Positions 37,016 through 48,700 of a stretch of DNA of 64,000 nt are shown here, in pieces. The stretch lies in assembly GCF_045679555.1 (NCBI RefSeq), contig NC_092091.1, positions 76,688,461 to 76,752,460 on the forward strand, in the 5' to 3' direction. The stretch comes from Salvelinus alpinus (taxonomy: Eukaryota; Chordata; Actinopteri; Salmoniformes; Salmonidae). Every line of letters starts with the position of its first letter. Position 1 is the first letter of the stretch. The notes beneath the pieces are model-generated. The model ran no database searches and was not told the DNA's origin. It saw only the letters and a list, made by a program, of their open reading frames with translations. The translations under genes and the position numbers were made by a program.

Positions 37016-39375
37016 CCGAGTGGTGATGTCATTTTGTTCCAGAGTGGTGATGTCATTTTGTTCCAGAGTGGTGATGGGATGGTTTTCCAGAGTGGTGATG
37101 TCATGTTGTTCCAGAGTGGTGATGTCATGTTGTTCCAGAGTGGTGATGTCATGTTGTTCCAGAGTGGTGATGTCATGTTGTTCCAGAGTGGTGATGTCAT
37201 GTTGTTCCAGAGTGGTGATGTTTTTCCAGAGTGGTGATGGGATGGTTTTCCAGAGTGGTGATGTCATGTTGTTCCAGAGTGGTGATGTTTTTCCAGAGTG
37301 GTGATGGGATGGTTTTCCAGAGTGGTGATGTCATGTTGTTCCAGAGTGGTGATGTCATGTTGTTCCAGAGTGGTGATGTCATGTTGTTCCAGAGTGGTGA
37401 TGTCATGTTGTTCCAGAGTGGTGATGTTTTTCCAGAGTGGTGATGGGATGGTTTTCCAGAGTGGTGATGTCATGTTGTTCCAGAGTGGTGATGTCATGTT
37501 GTTCCAGAGTGGTGATGTCATGTTGTTCCAGAGTGGTGATGTCATGTTGTTCCAGAGTGGTGATGGGATGTTGTTCCAGAGTGGTGATGTCATGTTGTTC
37601 CACAGTGGTGATGTCATGTTGTTCCAGAGTGGTGATGTCATGTTGTTCCAGAGTGGTGATGTCATGTTGTTCCAGAGTGGTTATGTCATGTTGTTCCAGA
37701 GTGGTGATGTCATGTTGTTCCAGAGTGGTGATGTCATGTTGTTCCAGAGTGGTGATGGGATGTTGTTCCAGAGTGGTGATGTCATGTTTTTCCAGAGTGG
37801 TGATGTCATGTTGTTCCAGAGTGGTGATGTCATGTTGTTGTTGTTCCAAGTGGTGATGTCATGTTGGTGTTGTTCCAGAGTGGTGATGTAATGTTGTTCC
37901 AGAGTGGTGATGTCATGTTGTTCCACAGTGGTGATGTCATGTTGTTCCAGAGTGGTGATGTCATGTTGTTCCAGAGTGGTGATGGGATGTTGTTCCAGAG
38001 TGGTGATGTGATGTTGTTCCAGAGTGGTGATGTCATGTTGTTCCACAGTGGTGATGTCATGTTGTTCCAGAGTGGTGATGTGATGTTGTTCCAGAGTGGT
38101 GATGTCATGTTGTTCCAGAGTGGTGATGTCATGTTGTTCCAGAGTGGTGATGGGATGTTGTTCCAGAGTGGTGATGTCATGTTTTTCCAGAGTGGTGATG
38201 TCATGTTGTTCCAGAGTGGTGATGTCATGTTGTTGTTGTTCCAAGTGGTGATGTCATGTTGTTGTTGTTCCAGAGTGGTGATGTAATGTTGTTCCAGAGT
38301 GGTGATGTCATGTTGTTCCACAGTGGTGATGTCATGTTGTTCCAGAGTGGTGATGTGATGTTGTTCCACAGTGGTGATGTGATGTTGTTCCACAGTGGTG
38401 ATGTCATGTTGTTCCAGAGTGGTGATGGGATGTTTTTCCAGAGTGGTGATGTCATGTTGTTCCACAGTGGTGATGTCATGTTGTTCCAGAGTGGTGATGT
38501 CATGTTGTTCCAGAGTGGTGATGTCATGTTGTTCCAGAGTGGTGATGTCATGTTGTTCCAGAGTGGTTATGTCATGTTGTTCCAGAGTGGTGATGTCATG
38601 TTGTTCCAGAGTGGTGATGTAATGTTGTTCCAGAGTGGTGATGTAATGTTGTTCCAGAGTGGTGATGTCATGTTCTTCCAGAGTGGTTATGTCATGTTGT
38701 TCCAGAGTGGTGATGTCATGTTGTTCCAGAGTGGTGATGTCATGTTGTTCCAGAGTGGTGATGTCATGTTGTTCCAGAGTGGTGATGTCATGTTGTTCCA
38801 GAGTGGTGATGTCATGTTGTTCCAGAGTGGTGATGTCATGTTGTTCCAGAGTGGTGATGTCATGTTGTTCCAGAGTGGTGATGTCATGTTGTTCCAGAGT
38901 GGTGATGTCATGTTGTTGTTGTTCCAGAGTGGTGATGTCATGTTGTTGTTGTTCCAGAGTGGTGATGTAATGTTGTTCCAGAGTGGTGATGTCATGTTGT
39001 TCCACAGTGGTGATGTCATGTTGTTCCAGAGTGGTGATGTAATGTTGTTCCAGAGTGGTGATGTCATGTTGTTGTTGTTCCAGAGTGGTGATGTCATGTT
39101 GTTGTTGTTCCAGAGTGGTGATGTAATGTTGTTCCAGAGTGGTGATGTCATGTTGTTCCAGAGTGGTGATGTCATGTTGTTCCAGAGTGGTGATGTAATG
39201 TTGTTCCAGAGTGGTGATGTCATGTTGTTGTTGTTCCAGAGTGGTGATGTCATGTTGTTGTTGTTCCAGAGTGGTGATGTCATGTTGTTCCAGAGTGGTG
39301 ATGTCATGTTGTTCCAGAGTGGTGATGTCATGTTGTTGTTGTTCCAGAGTGGTGATGTCATGTTGGTGCAGAGTG
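37016..39375. repeat. 24-bp minisatellite, about 95 units
   Basis: Unit GTGGTGATGTCATGTTGTTC then CAGA, with variants CACAG/CAGAG, GGGATG/GTCATG, GTAATG, and a 6-bp TGTTGT expansion. Since 24 is a multiple of 3, several frames are open on both strands for hundreds of codons (MLFQSGDV, TTLEQHDI, SPLWNNMT types). No start context, splice site or non-repeat domain supports a protein. Confidence 0.97.
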
Positions 39376-39920
39376 GGTGGATTTATTTAAGTCAACTAAC
39401 CAGGATGTCTAGCTGTTCATGTACAGGCATGGCATGCTAACATGTATTTAGTCTGGGTACTTTACACTGCAATTTGACAGGATTGTGGGGGAGGTGTGTG
39501 AGAGAGATGAAAGACTTGTGTGACAGAATGAATGTTTATATGTTTTAATCTAAGTGAGATTTTTTAAAATATATACGCTGCCTTCAATGCTGATTGGCTG
39601 ACATCTAACCTCTAACCTCGTGCGCACCCCCCATCCCATCCCCACCTCACCCCCCATCCCATCCCCACCTCACCCCCATCCCATCCCCACCTCACCCAAA
39701 TGGACTTGCCATGACACAGTTCTACTGTTGTTATGTTGATTTCATAGTCTGATTAAATCATTAAATGGTATCTTTAAACCACTGGCTTTCACCCCCCTGA
39801 CTTTGGCTTTGACATGCCTGTGTGTTTTTAACACGCCCTGTCTGTCGGAATTGCACAAGTGCTCAGTCATACCAAGACCTGGTCTGGTATGCAGCTAGGG
39901 GATATACTACAGCAACAAGT
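39376..39920. other. Non-coding; short C-rich tandem repeat at 39627-39695
   Basis: Mostly unique. At 39627-39695 there are three copies of a unit like CACCCCCCATCCCATCCCCA. No gene recognised. Confidence 0.65.
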
Positions 39921-39924
39921 TCTG

Positions 39925-40385
39925 ACATGTTGTTGCCACAGGAGGGAAAACCAAATGTTTTGACAGAGATCAGATCATCCACTGATACTCTACTCCTCAT
40001 GAAGCGCTAGAGAAAACATGAGGAGGATATAGAGACAGGAAGTGGTGCTTCAACAGTAGTAAGAGGCTATATATAGTAGAGGGGTGGGATTCATATTCAC
40101 ACACTCCTCATGTTTTCTCTACTTCTACATCATCAGAGTTAACAGAGACCTAACAGCTGGGGAGAGTTAACAGCACATGTTTCATTTGCAGTGGGCATTA
40201 CTGTCAGTCCTCAAAGATTAAATGACTCTACTGTTTGAGAATGTTTGACATTTTCATCACGTTTTCTCATCAAAGTAGATAAAAACACCCACAGTCAGGA
40301 TGATCTGATCTCTGTCAAAACAGACCTTTTTAAGGAGTTTTTGAAAATATTTGGTTTTCCCCACTGTGACAACATGTCAAAACAT
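39925..40385. repeat. Imperfect foldback (inverted repeat) structure
   Basis: 39925-39985 (ATGTTGTTGCCACAGG ... GACAGAGATCAGATCATCCA) is inverted at 40303-40385 (GGATGATCTGATCTCTGTCA ... CCCACTGTGACAACATGT). 40010-40026 (AGAGAAAACATGAGGAG) is inverted at 40106-40122 (CTCCTCATGTTTTCTCT). Between the arms, 40137-40178 holds about 1.3 periods of the 28-bp unit that is expanded at 43020. A non-autonomous foldback element is possible. Confidence 0.7.
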
Positions 40386-40485
40386 GTCACACACTCCTTC
40401 CCTGCTTCCTCGGTAGCCAACAGTAAGACGTCACGACATAGAGAGAGATACAGAGTAATACAAATACTTGAATCACCTTTGACAG

Positions 40486-42573
40486 TTAGATGGGTCATGA
40501 TTTACATATTCAGGTTACTTGGTACAGTTGCAGACAGTTAGATGGGTCATGATTTACATATTCTGGTTACTTGGTACAGTTGCAGACAGTTAGATGGGTC
40601 ATGATTTACATATTCAGGTTACTTGGTACAGTTGCAGACAGTTAGATGGGTCATGATTTACATATTCAGGTTACTTGGTACAGTTGCAGACAGTTAGATG
40701 GGTCATGATTTACATATTCTGGTTACTTGGTACAGTTGCAGACAGTTAGCTGGGTCATGATTTACATATTCAGGTTACTTGGTACAGTTGCAGACAGTTA
40801 GATGGGTCATGAATTACATATTTAGGTTACTTGGTACAGTTGCAGACAGTTAGATGGGTCATGATTTACATATTCAGGTTACTTGGTACAGTTGCAGACA
40901 GTTAGATGGGTCATGATTTACATATTCTGGTTACTTGGTACATTTACATTTTTACATTTAAGTCATTTAGCAGACGCTCTTATCCAGAGCGACTTACAAA
41001 TTGGTGCATTCACCTTATGATATCCAGTGGAACAACCACTTTACAATAGTGCATCTAACTCTTTTAAGGGGGGGGGGGGGGGGGGTTAGAAGGATTACTT
41101 TATCCTATCCTAGGTATTCCTTAAAGAGGTGGGGTTTCAGGTGTCTCCGGAAGGTGGTGATTGACTCCGCTGACCTGGCGTCGTGAGGGAGTTTGTTCCA
41201 CCATTGGGGTGCCAGAGCAGCGAACAGTTTTGACTGGGCTCTTCCTCCTCCTTCCCCGGGAGGAAGAGCAGCTCCGTCTTGCCGAGGTTCAGCTTGATAC
41301 AGTTGCAGACAGTTAGATGGGTCATGATTTACATATTCAGGTTACTTGGTACAGTTGCAGACAGTTAGATGGGTCATGATTTACATATTTAGGTTACTTG
41401 GTACAGTTGCAGACAGTTAGATGGGTCATGATTTACATATTCAGGTTACTTGGTACAGTTGCAGACAGTTAGATGGGTCATGATTTACATATTCAGGTAC
41501 TTGGTACAGTTGCAGACAGTTAGATGGGTCATGATTTACATATTTAGGTTACTTGGTACAGTTGCAGACAGTTAGATGGGTCATGATTTACATATTCAGG
41601 TTACTTGGTACAGTTGCAGACAGTTAGATGGGTCATGATTTACATATTCAGGTTACTTGGTACAGTTGCAGACAGTTAGATGGGTCATGATTTACATATT
41701 TAGGTTACTTGGTACAGTTGCAGACAGTTAGATGGGTCATGATTTATATATTCAGGTTACTTGGTACAGTTGCAGACAGTTAGATGGGTCATGATTTACA
41801 TATTTAGGTTACTTGGTACAGTTGCAGACAGTTAGATGGGTCATGATTTACATATTTAGGTTACTTGGTACAGTTGCAGACAGTTAGATGGGTCATGATT
41901 TACATATTCAGGTTACTTGGTACAGTTGCAGACAGTTAGATGGGTCATGATTTATATATTCAGGTTACTTGGTACAGTTGCAGACAGTTAGATGGGTCAT
42001 GATTTATATATTCAGGTTACTTGGTACAGTTGCAGACAGTTAGATGGGTCATGATTTACATATTCAGGTTACTTGGTACAGTTGCAGACAGTTAGATGGG
42101 TCATGATTTATATATTCAGGTTACTTGGTACAGTTGCAGACAGTTAGATGGGTCATGATTTACATATTCAGGTTACTTGGTACAGTTGCAGACAGTTAGA
42201 TGGGTCATGATTTACATATTCAGGTTACTTGGTACAGTTGCAGACAGTTAGATGGGTCATGATTTATATATTCAGGTTACTTGGTACAGTTGCAGACAGT
42301 TAGATGGGTCATGATTTATATATTCTGGTTACTTGGTACAGTTGCAGACAGTTAGATGGGTCATGATTTATATATTCAGGTTACTTGGTACAGTTGCAGA
42401 CAGTTAGATGGGTCATGATTTACATATTCAGGTTACTTGGTACAGTTGCAGACAGTTAGATGGGTCATGATTTACATATTCAGGTTACTTGGTACAGTTG
42501 CAGACAGTTAGATGGGTCATGATTTATATATTCAGGTTACTTGGTACAGTTGCAGACAGTTAGATGGGTCATG
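40486..42573. repeat. 52-bp minisatellite, about 33 units, split by an insertion
   Basis: Unit CAGTTGCAGACAGTTAGATG then GGTCATGATTTACATATTCA then GGTTACTTGGTA. Variants are TTTATATATT, TTTAGG and TTCTGG. A dispersed repeat interrupts it at 40940-41298, after which the same unit resumes. Confidence 0.97.
40940..41298 (+). mobile_element. Dispersed-element fragment inserted in the 52-bp array
   Basis: Starts CATTTACATTTTTACATTTA, then AGTCATTTAGCAGACGCTCT and CAGAGCGACTTACAAATTGG. It continues with a G run at 41070-41088, GTTTCAGGTGTCTCCGGAAG and GAGGGAGTTTGTTCCACCAT. This sequence is found at many sites in salmonid genomes; I cannot place it in a class. It separates 52-bp units that still match on both sides. 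Confidence 0.7.
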
Positions 42574-42794
42574 GACACTCAAGGTCATGGAACATCTTTA
42601 CATCGTACAAAGGCAGTGTTTCTCAATCCTGGTCCCGGGGACCAAAAGGGGTGCGCGCACCTCTGCCTCCGTCCCGCCACACACCCAACCTCAATGAAAG
42701 GCTTTGGGATTCGTAGAATAGAGAGTGTGAGATGTGTAAATATAATCAATTCGTCTCAAAGTTTATGAGACAAAATCAAATGTTTTCAAAGACA
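42574..42794. other. Non-coding with a short dispersed-repeat piece
   Basis: 42615-42665 (CTCAATCCTGGTCCCGGGGA, AAAGGGGTGCGCGC) resembles another common salmonid repeat. No gene seen. Confidence 0.5.
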
Positions 42795-42796
42795 GA

Positions 42797-43045
42797 ATAA
42801 AACAAATGTTTTGACAGAGATCAGATCATCCACTGACTGTGGGTTTGTTTTTAGAAAACATGATGAACATTTCAACCATTCTCAAACAGTAGTCATTTCA
42901 TCGTTGAGGACTGACAGTAAAACTGATATTTGAAAATAAAAGAAACCTTAACCTGACAACAAATGAGATATTGGCAAAACAAACTTGTGAACTTGCAAAT
43001 GAAACATGTGCTGTTAACTCTCCTCAGCTGTTAGGTCTCTGTTAA
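42797..43045. repeat. Inverted copy of the 40137-40325 sequence
   Basis: The reverse complement of this stretch aligns with 40137-40325. Shared blocks include TTAACAGCACATGTTTCATT, TACTGTCAGTCCTCAA, ACTGTTTGAGAATG and GATGATCTGATCTCTGTCAA. The two copies flank the 52-bp minisatellite in opposite orientation. Confidence 0.85.
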
Positions 43046-43968
43046 CTCTCCCCAGCTGTTAGGTCTCTGTTAACTCTCCCCAGCTGTTAGGTCTCTGTTA
43101 ACTCTCCCCAGCTGTTAGGTCTCTGTTAACTCTCCCCAGCTGTTAGGTCTCTGTTAACTCTCCCCAGCTGTTAGGTCTCTGTTAACTCTCCCCAGCTGTT
43201 AGGTCTCTGTTAACTCTCCCCAGCTGTTAGGTCTCTGTTAACTCTCCCCAGCTGTTAGGTCTCTGTTAACTCTCCCCAGCTGTTAGGTCTCTGTTAACTC
43301 TCCCCAGCTGTTAGGTCTCTGTTAACTCTCCCCAGCTGTTAGGTCTCTGTTTACTCTCCCCAGCTGTTAGGTCTCTGTTAACTCTCCCCAGCTGTTAGGT
43401 TTCTGTTAACTCTCCCCAGCTGTTAGGTCTCTGTTAACTCTCCCCAGCTGTTAGGTCTCTGTTAACTCTCCCCAGCTGTTAGGTCTCTGTTAACTCTCCC
43501 CAGCTGTTAGGTCTCTGTTAACTCTCCCAAGCTGTTAGGTCTCTGTTTACTCTCCCCAGCTGTTAGGTCTCTGTTAACTCTCCCCAGCTGTTAGGTCTCT
43601 GTTAACTCTCCCAAGCTGTTAGGTCTCTGTTTACTCTCCCCAGCTGTTAGGTCTCTGTTAACTCTCCCCAGCTGTTAGGTCTCTGTTAACTCTCCCCAGC
43701 TGTTAGGTTTCTGTTAACTCTCCCCAGCTGTTAGGTCTCTGTTAACTCTCCCAAGCTGTTAGGTCTCTGTTTACTCTCCCCAGCTGTTAGGTCTCTGTTA
43801 ACTCTCCCCAGCTGTTAGGTCTCTGTTAACTCTCCCTAGCTGTTAGGTCTCTGTTAACTCTCCCCAGCTGTTAGGTCTCTGTTAACTCTCCCAAGCTGTT
43901 AGGTCTCTGTTTATTCTCCCCAGCTGTTAGGTCTCTGTTAACTCTCCCCAGCTGTTAGGTCTCTGTTT
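43020..43968. repeat. 28-bp minisatellite, about 34 units
   Basis: Unit GTTAACTCTCCCCAGCTGTT then AGGTCTCT, with recurring variants CCCAAG and GTTTACTC. It contains the palindromes GTTAAC and CAGCTG. A single period of the same unit in reverse orientation is at 40137-40178. Confidence 0.97.
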
Positions 43969-45235
43969 ACTCTGTCTTCTTCTCTGACTATCGGTCTGTC
44001 TCTGAGCGTGCGGACGTGCAGATGTGCATGACTGTGTCTGTCTCACTGACTCACTAAATTAAATCAACTCACTGGTGCAATTAGGCAACAATCTCTGTCT
44101 TCCAATGAATTAAAATGTTACATTCAATTCTGTTCAAAATCCGTCAAGACAGAAATTCCAATGATTCCAGCAGCAAATAATTTGTAAAAGTATGGATGTC
44201 ACCAGTTCTGGTCAGTCAGTACACAGTTGTCCAAAATAAATAATCCAAATGATGAAACCACAAATATATTCCAGTAGGACTAAATGCGTCCACATACATA
44301 TGTTCTGTTTGCTCCTAACAGAACTTGGCGAAGCGAAGCGACTGTCTCATGCTCCCTAAAGACCTTTGCATGTTAAATTAGAAAAAAGCAGCAATATTAC
44401 TGTTGTTTGTCCCTCTTGAGCCACCGTAGCAACAGCATAGCCAGAAATAGCCAGAAACAGCATAGCCAGAAGCACTTCCTCAAAATTAATCTAAGCTAAA
44501 TCTGGAATTAATTTTGATGTTTTTTTGGCCGAAAAGGTCTTAGTTGCGCAATTTTACATCGAGGTAACACTTCATGTTCCCCAACTTCTACTAGGAGTAG
44601 TACTGCTGACCAATCACCAATGACTTCGGTTACCTAACCCTAATCCTAACGAAAAAAATGTAAGTGCACGAACAGCGGAAGACCAAAACTAACAAAAACG
44701 TCACAAAATGTTATCATAATACATGCCCAAACTGTTTCAAATGTAAAGCATACGGTAAGCTTAAGAAACAGCCATCCAAACTTGCAGTAACAGTAACAGG
44801 TGTGAGCAATCAGTTGGCAAAGTCATTCCCATGAAGGACTACAATACTTGCCATTGTTTTCGAGTACAGTATTTTTCCCAGTAAGGTTTTGCAAGCAGGA
44901 TAATAAGGGTTCCAAGGTTTCCAAAACGCATGAACAGGAAAAGACTTGGTCCACCCCACATCAATGATGAGGATCTTAAAGTTGTTAATACTGTAGTTGA
45001 ATGTAATCACAGTTAAGGTCGTGAGTCATGAGTACCCTATTTACAAGCCATATGTGGATTATTTCATGTAATGGAAAAAATATAGGCCCAGTAGTGGCTT
45101 TCTGCCCACTACAGTACCTGTATGGTACCTGTCTGTCTGTCTGTACATGGAAAAGACTCATGGTTAATGTCACCAGATGCCACAATGACATTACATGTCA
45201 CTCGTCTAATTCTCCCTCCCACCTCTTTCTGTCAC
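43969..45235. other. Non-coding region upstream of the GPCR gene
   Basis: Unique AT-rich sequence, no recognised repeat or exon. It could include regulatory DNA for the gene at 45546, but I see no motif I can support. Confidence 0.6.
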
Positions 45236-45334
45236 GCTCTCTCTCTCTCTCTCTCTCTCTCACTATTTCTCTCTTTCTGTCACCCTTTATCCTTATCTGT
45301 GTCTCTCTGTCTCTCTCTCCCCTCCCTTCCCCTC

Positions 45335-45412
<78 letters not shown>
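45236..45412. repeat. (CT)n microsatellite upstream of the GPCR
   Basis: CT dinucleotides broken by TTTCTGTCACCC and CCCCTCCC segments. The last run (45341-45410) is followed by CCAG, so it could serve as a polypyrimidine tract for a 5' UTR acceptor. Confidence 0.95.
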
Positions 45413-45413
<1 letters not shown>

Positions 45414-45463
45414 GAGCCCTACTGTCTAGCTCCTCCTCCTCTCTGGTCTGCCCTTTCTACAAC

Positions 45464-45475
45464 AGCATATATACC
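45464..45475 (+). promoter_or_regulatory. Possible TATA-like sequence upstream of the GPCR
   Basis: AGCATATATACC lies about 75 bp before the ATG. It is the only TATA-like sequence near the start. If the 5' UTR is spliced, it has no promoter role. Confidence 0.2.
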
Positions 45476-45545
45476 ACCCATTCATCTTTCCCTCCAGAGC
45501 CAAGACTTCAAACTCTCCTCCACTTCCTCATCACTCTCCTCCAGG

Positions 45546-45724
45546 ATGTTCAACTCCTCCTCCTCTGCGGTCTGTCCTCTCCTCCAGACCATGCTGAACC
45601 ACTCTCTAAACAACAACACGGGGGTCAACATGGTGGTGGTGTGTGTCCATGGCCTGGTCTCCTGTCTGGGTATCCTGGAGAACGCTCTGGTCCTCTGGGT
45701 GGTCGGCTTCCGCCTGCGCCGCCG
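45546..45724 (+). CDS. ptgdr2: GPCR exon 1 (N terminus and TM1)
   Basis: ATG at 45546, immediately preceded by CTCCTCCAGG, which itself looks like an acceptor, so the 5' UTR may be on a separate exon. The exon ends CGCCGCCG|GTAGGT with two bases of an Arg codon. A GT-rich tract follows the donor. Confidence 0.82.
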
Positions 45725-48700
45725 GTAGGTTGGCTGGTGGTGTGTGGTTGCTGTGTGTGTGTGGTGGGGGGTTTCTTTGTGTGTGTGGGCGGCTTGCTGT
45801 GTGTGTGTGCATGTGTGTTCACAGCAGGGTTTGGCTCAATTCTAAAGGAAGGCAGTCAGTTCAGGAAGTGATTTGAATAAACAATGCAGAAATGTAAAAA
45901 CTTTTGAAAGAAATAGCTTCTGCTTTTCAGTTTATTGAGAAGTTACGGAAAATAAATGTCATTATTTTATACTATTGAATTGTAATTTTAGTTGACTTCC
46001 TGAATTGTCTGCTTTCTACCCTGGTTCACAGGTAGTCTCAGTGTAGCGTTTTCTGCTTAGACAGTGTGTGTGGCGTCCGGAGGGACCAGAATAATGTTGG
46101 CAATAACGTGAATCCCCTTCTTTTTTCTTCACAGGACCGTGGCCTCTGTCTGGGTTCTCAACCTGGCCCTGTCAGACTTCCTGGCTACTCTGACTCTCCC
46201 TCTCTTTACACACTACCTGCACTCCTCTCACAGCTGGGAGCTGGGAGGTAGGCCCATATATCAGTCACCATTAGCGGAGTTGCCAACAACCAGTTGGGAT
46301 ATAACAGTTCAGGGATATAACCTAGCTTCCCTTTCTGCTCAAATCCAGAGGTGGGAACCCTGCTCAGGCATTTTATTCTATAACCGCTGCGTTGGGTAGA
46401 TGTGAATTCTACTTCTATGTGACGTCCTAATAATAGTGGGTCCCAGATAAAATGGCTGACAAATTCTGCCATTCTGATGACATGGGGCTTTATGACATCA
46501 GCCTCTCCATTGTTGTGTCTATAGGTACGCCTACGGTGAAATACATGAACAGCAATACGTAGGAGCCAAACTAGTCAGCCACTGACAGTGTGCATTAAAT
46601 ATATATGTATACTGTATGTACAAGATATGTATGACATGGGAATTGGTAATGAACACTACATACACAAAAGTATGTGGACACCCTTTCAAATGAGTGGATT
46701 TGGCTATTTCAGCCACACCCGTTGCTGACAGGTTTATAAAATCAAGCACACACCATGCAATCTCCATAGACATTTGCATTAGAACGGCCTTACTGAAGAA
46801 CTCAACGTGGCAACGTCATAGGATGCCACCTTTCCAACAAGTCAGTGTCACATTTCTGTCCTGCTAGAGCTGCCCCAATCCACTCTAAGTGCTGTTATTG
46901 TGAAGTGGAAACGTCTAGGAGCAACAACGGCTCAGTCACAAAGTGGTAGGCCACAGAAACTCACATAATAGGACTGCTGAAGCGCTTAGCGCATAAAAAT
47001 CGCCTCTGGAAGCCACTTCAGCACAAGAACAGTTAGTCAGGAGCTTCATGAAATGCGTTTCCATGGCAAAGCAGCCGTACACAAGCCTAAGATCACCATG
47101 CGCAATGCCAAGCATCGGTTGGAGTGGTGTAATGCTCGCCGCCATTGGACTCTGAAGCAGTGGAAACGCTTTCTCTGGCCTTATGCATCACGATTCAACA
47201 TCTGGCAGTCTGATGGACGAATCTGTGTTTGGCAGATGCAAGGATAACACTACCTGCCCCAATGCATTGTGCAAACTGTAAAGTTTGGTGGAGGAGGAAT
47301 AATGGTCTGGGGCTGTTTTTCATGGTTCGGGCTAGGCCCCTTAGTTCCAGTGAAGGGAAATCTTAACGCTACAGCATAAAATGACATTCTAGACAATTCT
47401 GTGCTTCCGACTTTGTGGCAAAAGTTTGGTGAAGGCCCTTTGCTGTATCAGCATGACAATGCCCCCGTGCGAGTGGAGGATGTTATAGCAGCAAATAGGG
47501 AACCAACTCCATATTGATGCCCATGATTTTGGAATGAGATGCTTGATGAGCAGGTGTCCACATACTTTTGGTCATGTAGTGTATAGATAGATATGCAAAA
47601 TAATAGTGTATGTGTCACATTTTTTATTTAACCTGTATTTAACTAGGCAAGTCAGTTAAGAACAAATTCTTATTTACAATGACGGCCTACACCGACCAAA
47701 CCCTCCCCTAACCCGGACGACGCAGGGCCAATTGTGCGGCGCCCGATGGGACTCCTGATCACGGCCGGTTGTGATACAGCCCGTGATCGAACCCGGGTCT
47801 GTAGTGACGCCTCTAGTACTGCGATGCAGTGCCTTAGACCGCTTCGCCACTCGGCCCCACATGAGATACGCCATTGTTGTTTACTATACAGCAGTATAGC
47901 AGTACTGTTTTCCCTTCGGGAACAATAAAGTTGATCCTATCCTCTAGGTCCGCTGTGCACCGCCCAGTCCTCAGTCTTCTTCCTCAACATGTTTGTGTCA
48001 GCCTTCCTCCTGGCGGCCATTTCTCTGGACCGCTGTCTCCTGGTGGCGCGGCCCGTCTGGAGCCAGAACCACCGCTCCATTAACGCCGCCTGGAAGGTTT
48101 TACTTTCTGTTTTGTTACGTCATTAGTTCTGTTACGTCATTAGTTGTGTTACGTCATTAGTTCTGTTACGACATTAGTTTTGTTCCGTCATTAGTTCTGT
48201 TACGTCATTAGTTCTGTTACGTCATTAGTTCTGTTACGTCATTAGTTCTGTTACGTCATTAGTTCTGTTACGTCATTAGTTCTGTTACGTCATTAGTTTT
48301 TTTACGTCATTAGTTCTGTTACGTCATTAGTTTTGTTACGTCATTAGTTCTGTTACGTCATTAGTTCTGTTACGTCATAAGTTCTGTTACGTCATTAGTT
48401 TTGTTACGTCATTAGTTCTGTTACGTCATTAGTTCTGTTACGTCATTAGTTTTGTTACGTCATTAGTTCTGTTACATCATTCGTTTTGTTACGTCATTAG
48501 TTCTGTTTTCGTACGTTGATGATGTAATTATATAATGTATTATGATGACCTGTGAGCGTTTCCAGTGTCTCTGTGTTTAATCATCAATAGGGTGTTGCCC
48601 GTTGTTGTAATATTGTGGACACTTTAATAATAACTATGTCTAAGGGGCATAAAGCAGAAGACGTTCTGTTAGACATCCATGCACTGGACAATAAAGTCAT

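Noticed and set aside
37016-39440. Long open frames (up to 394 codons) in the 24-bp array as protein genes
   Set aside because: The frames exist only because the unit is a multiple of three and lacks stops. Several frames on both strands are open at once and there are no splice sites or non-repeat domains.
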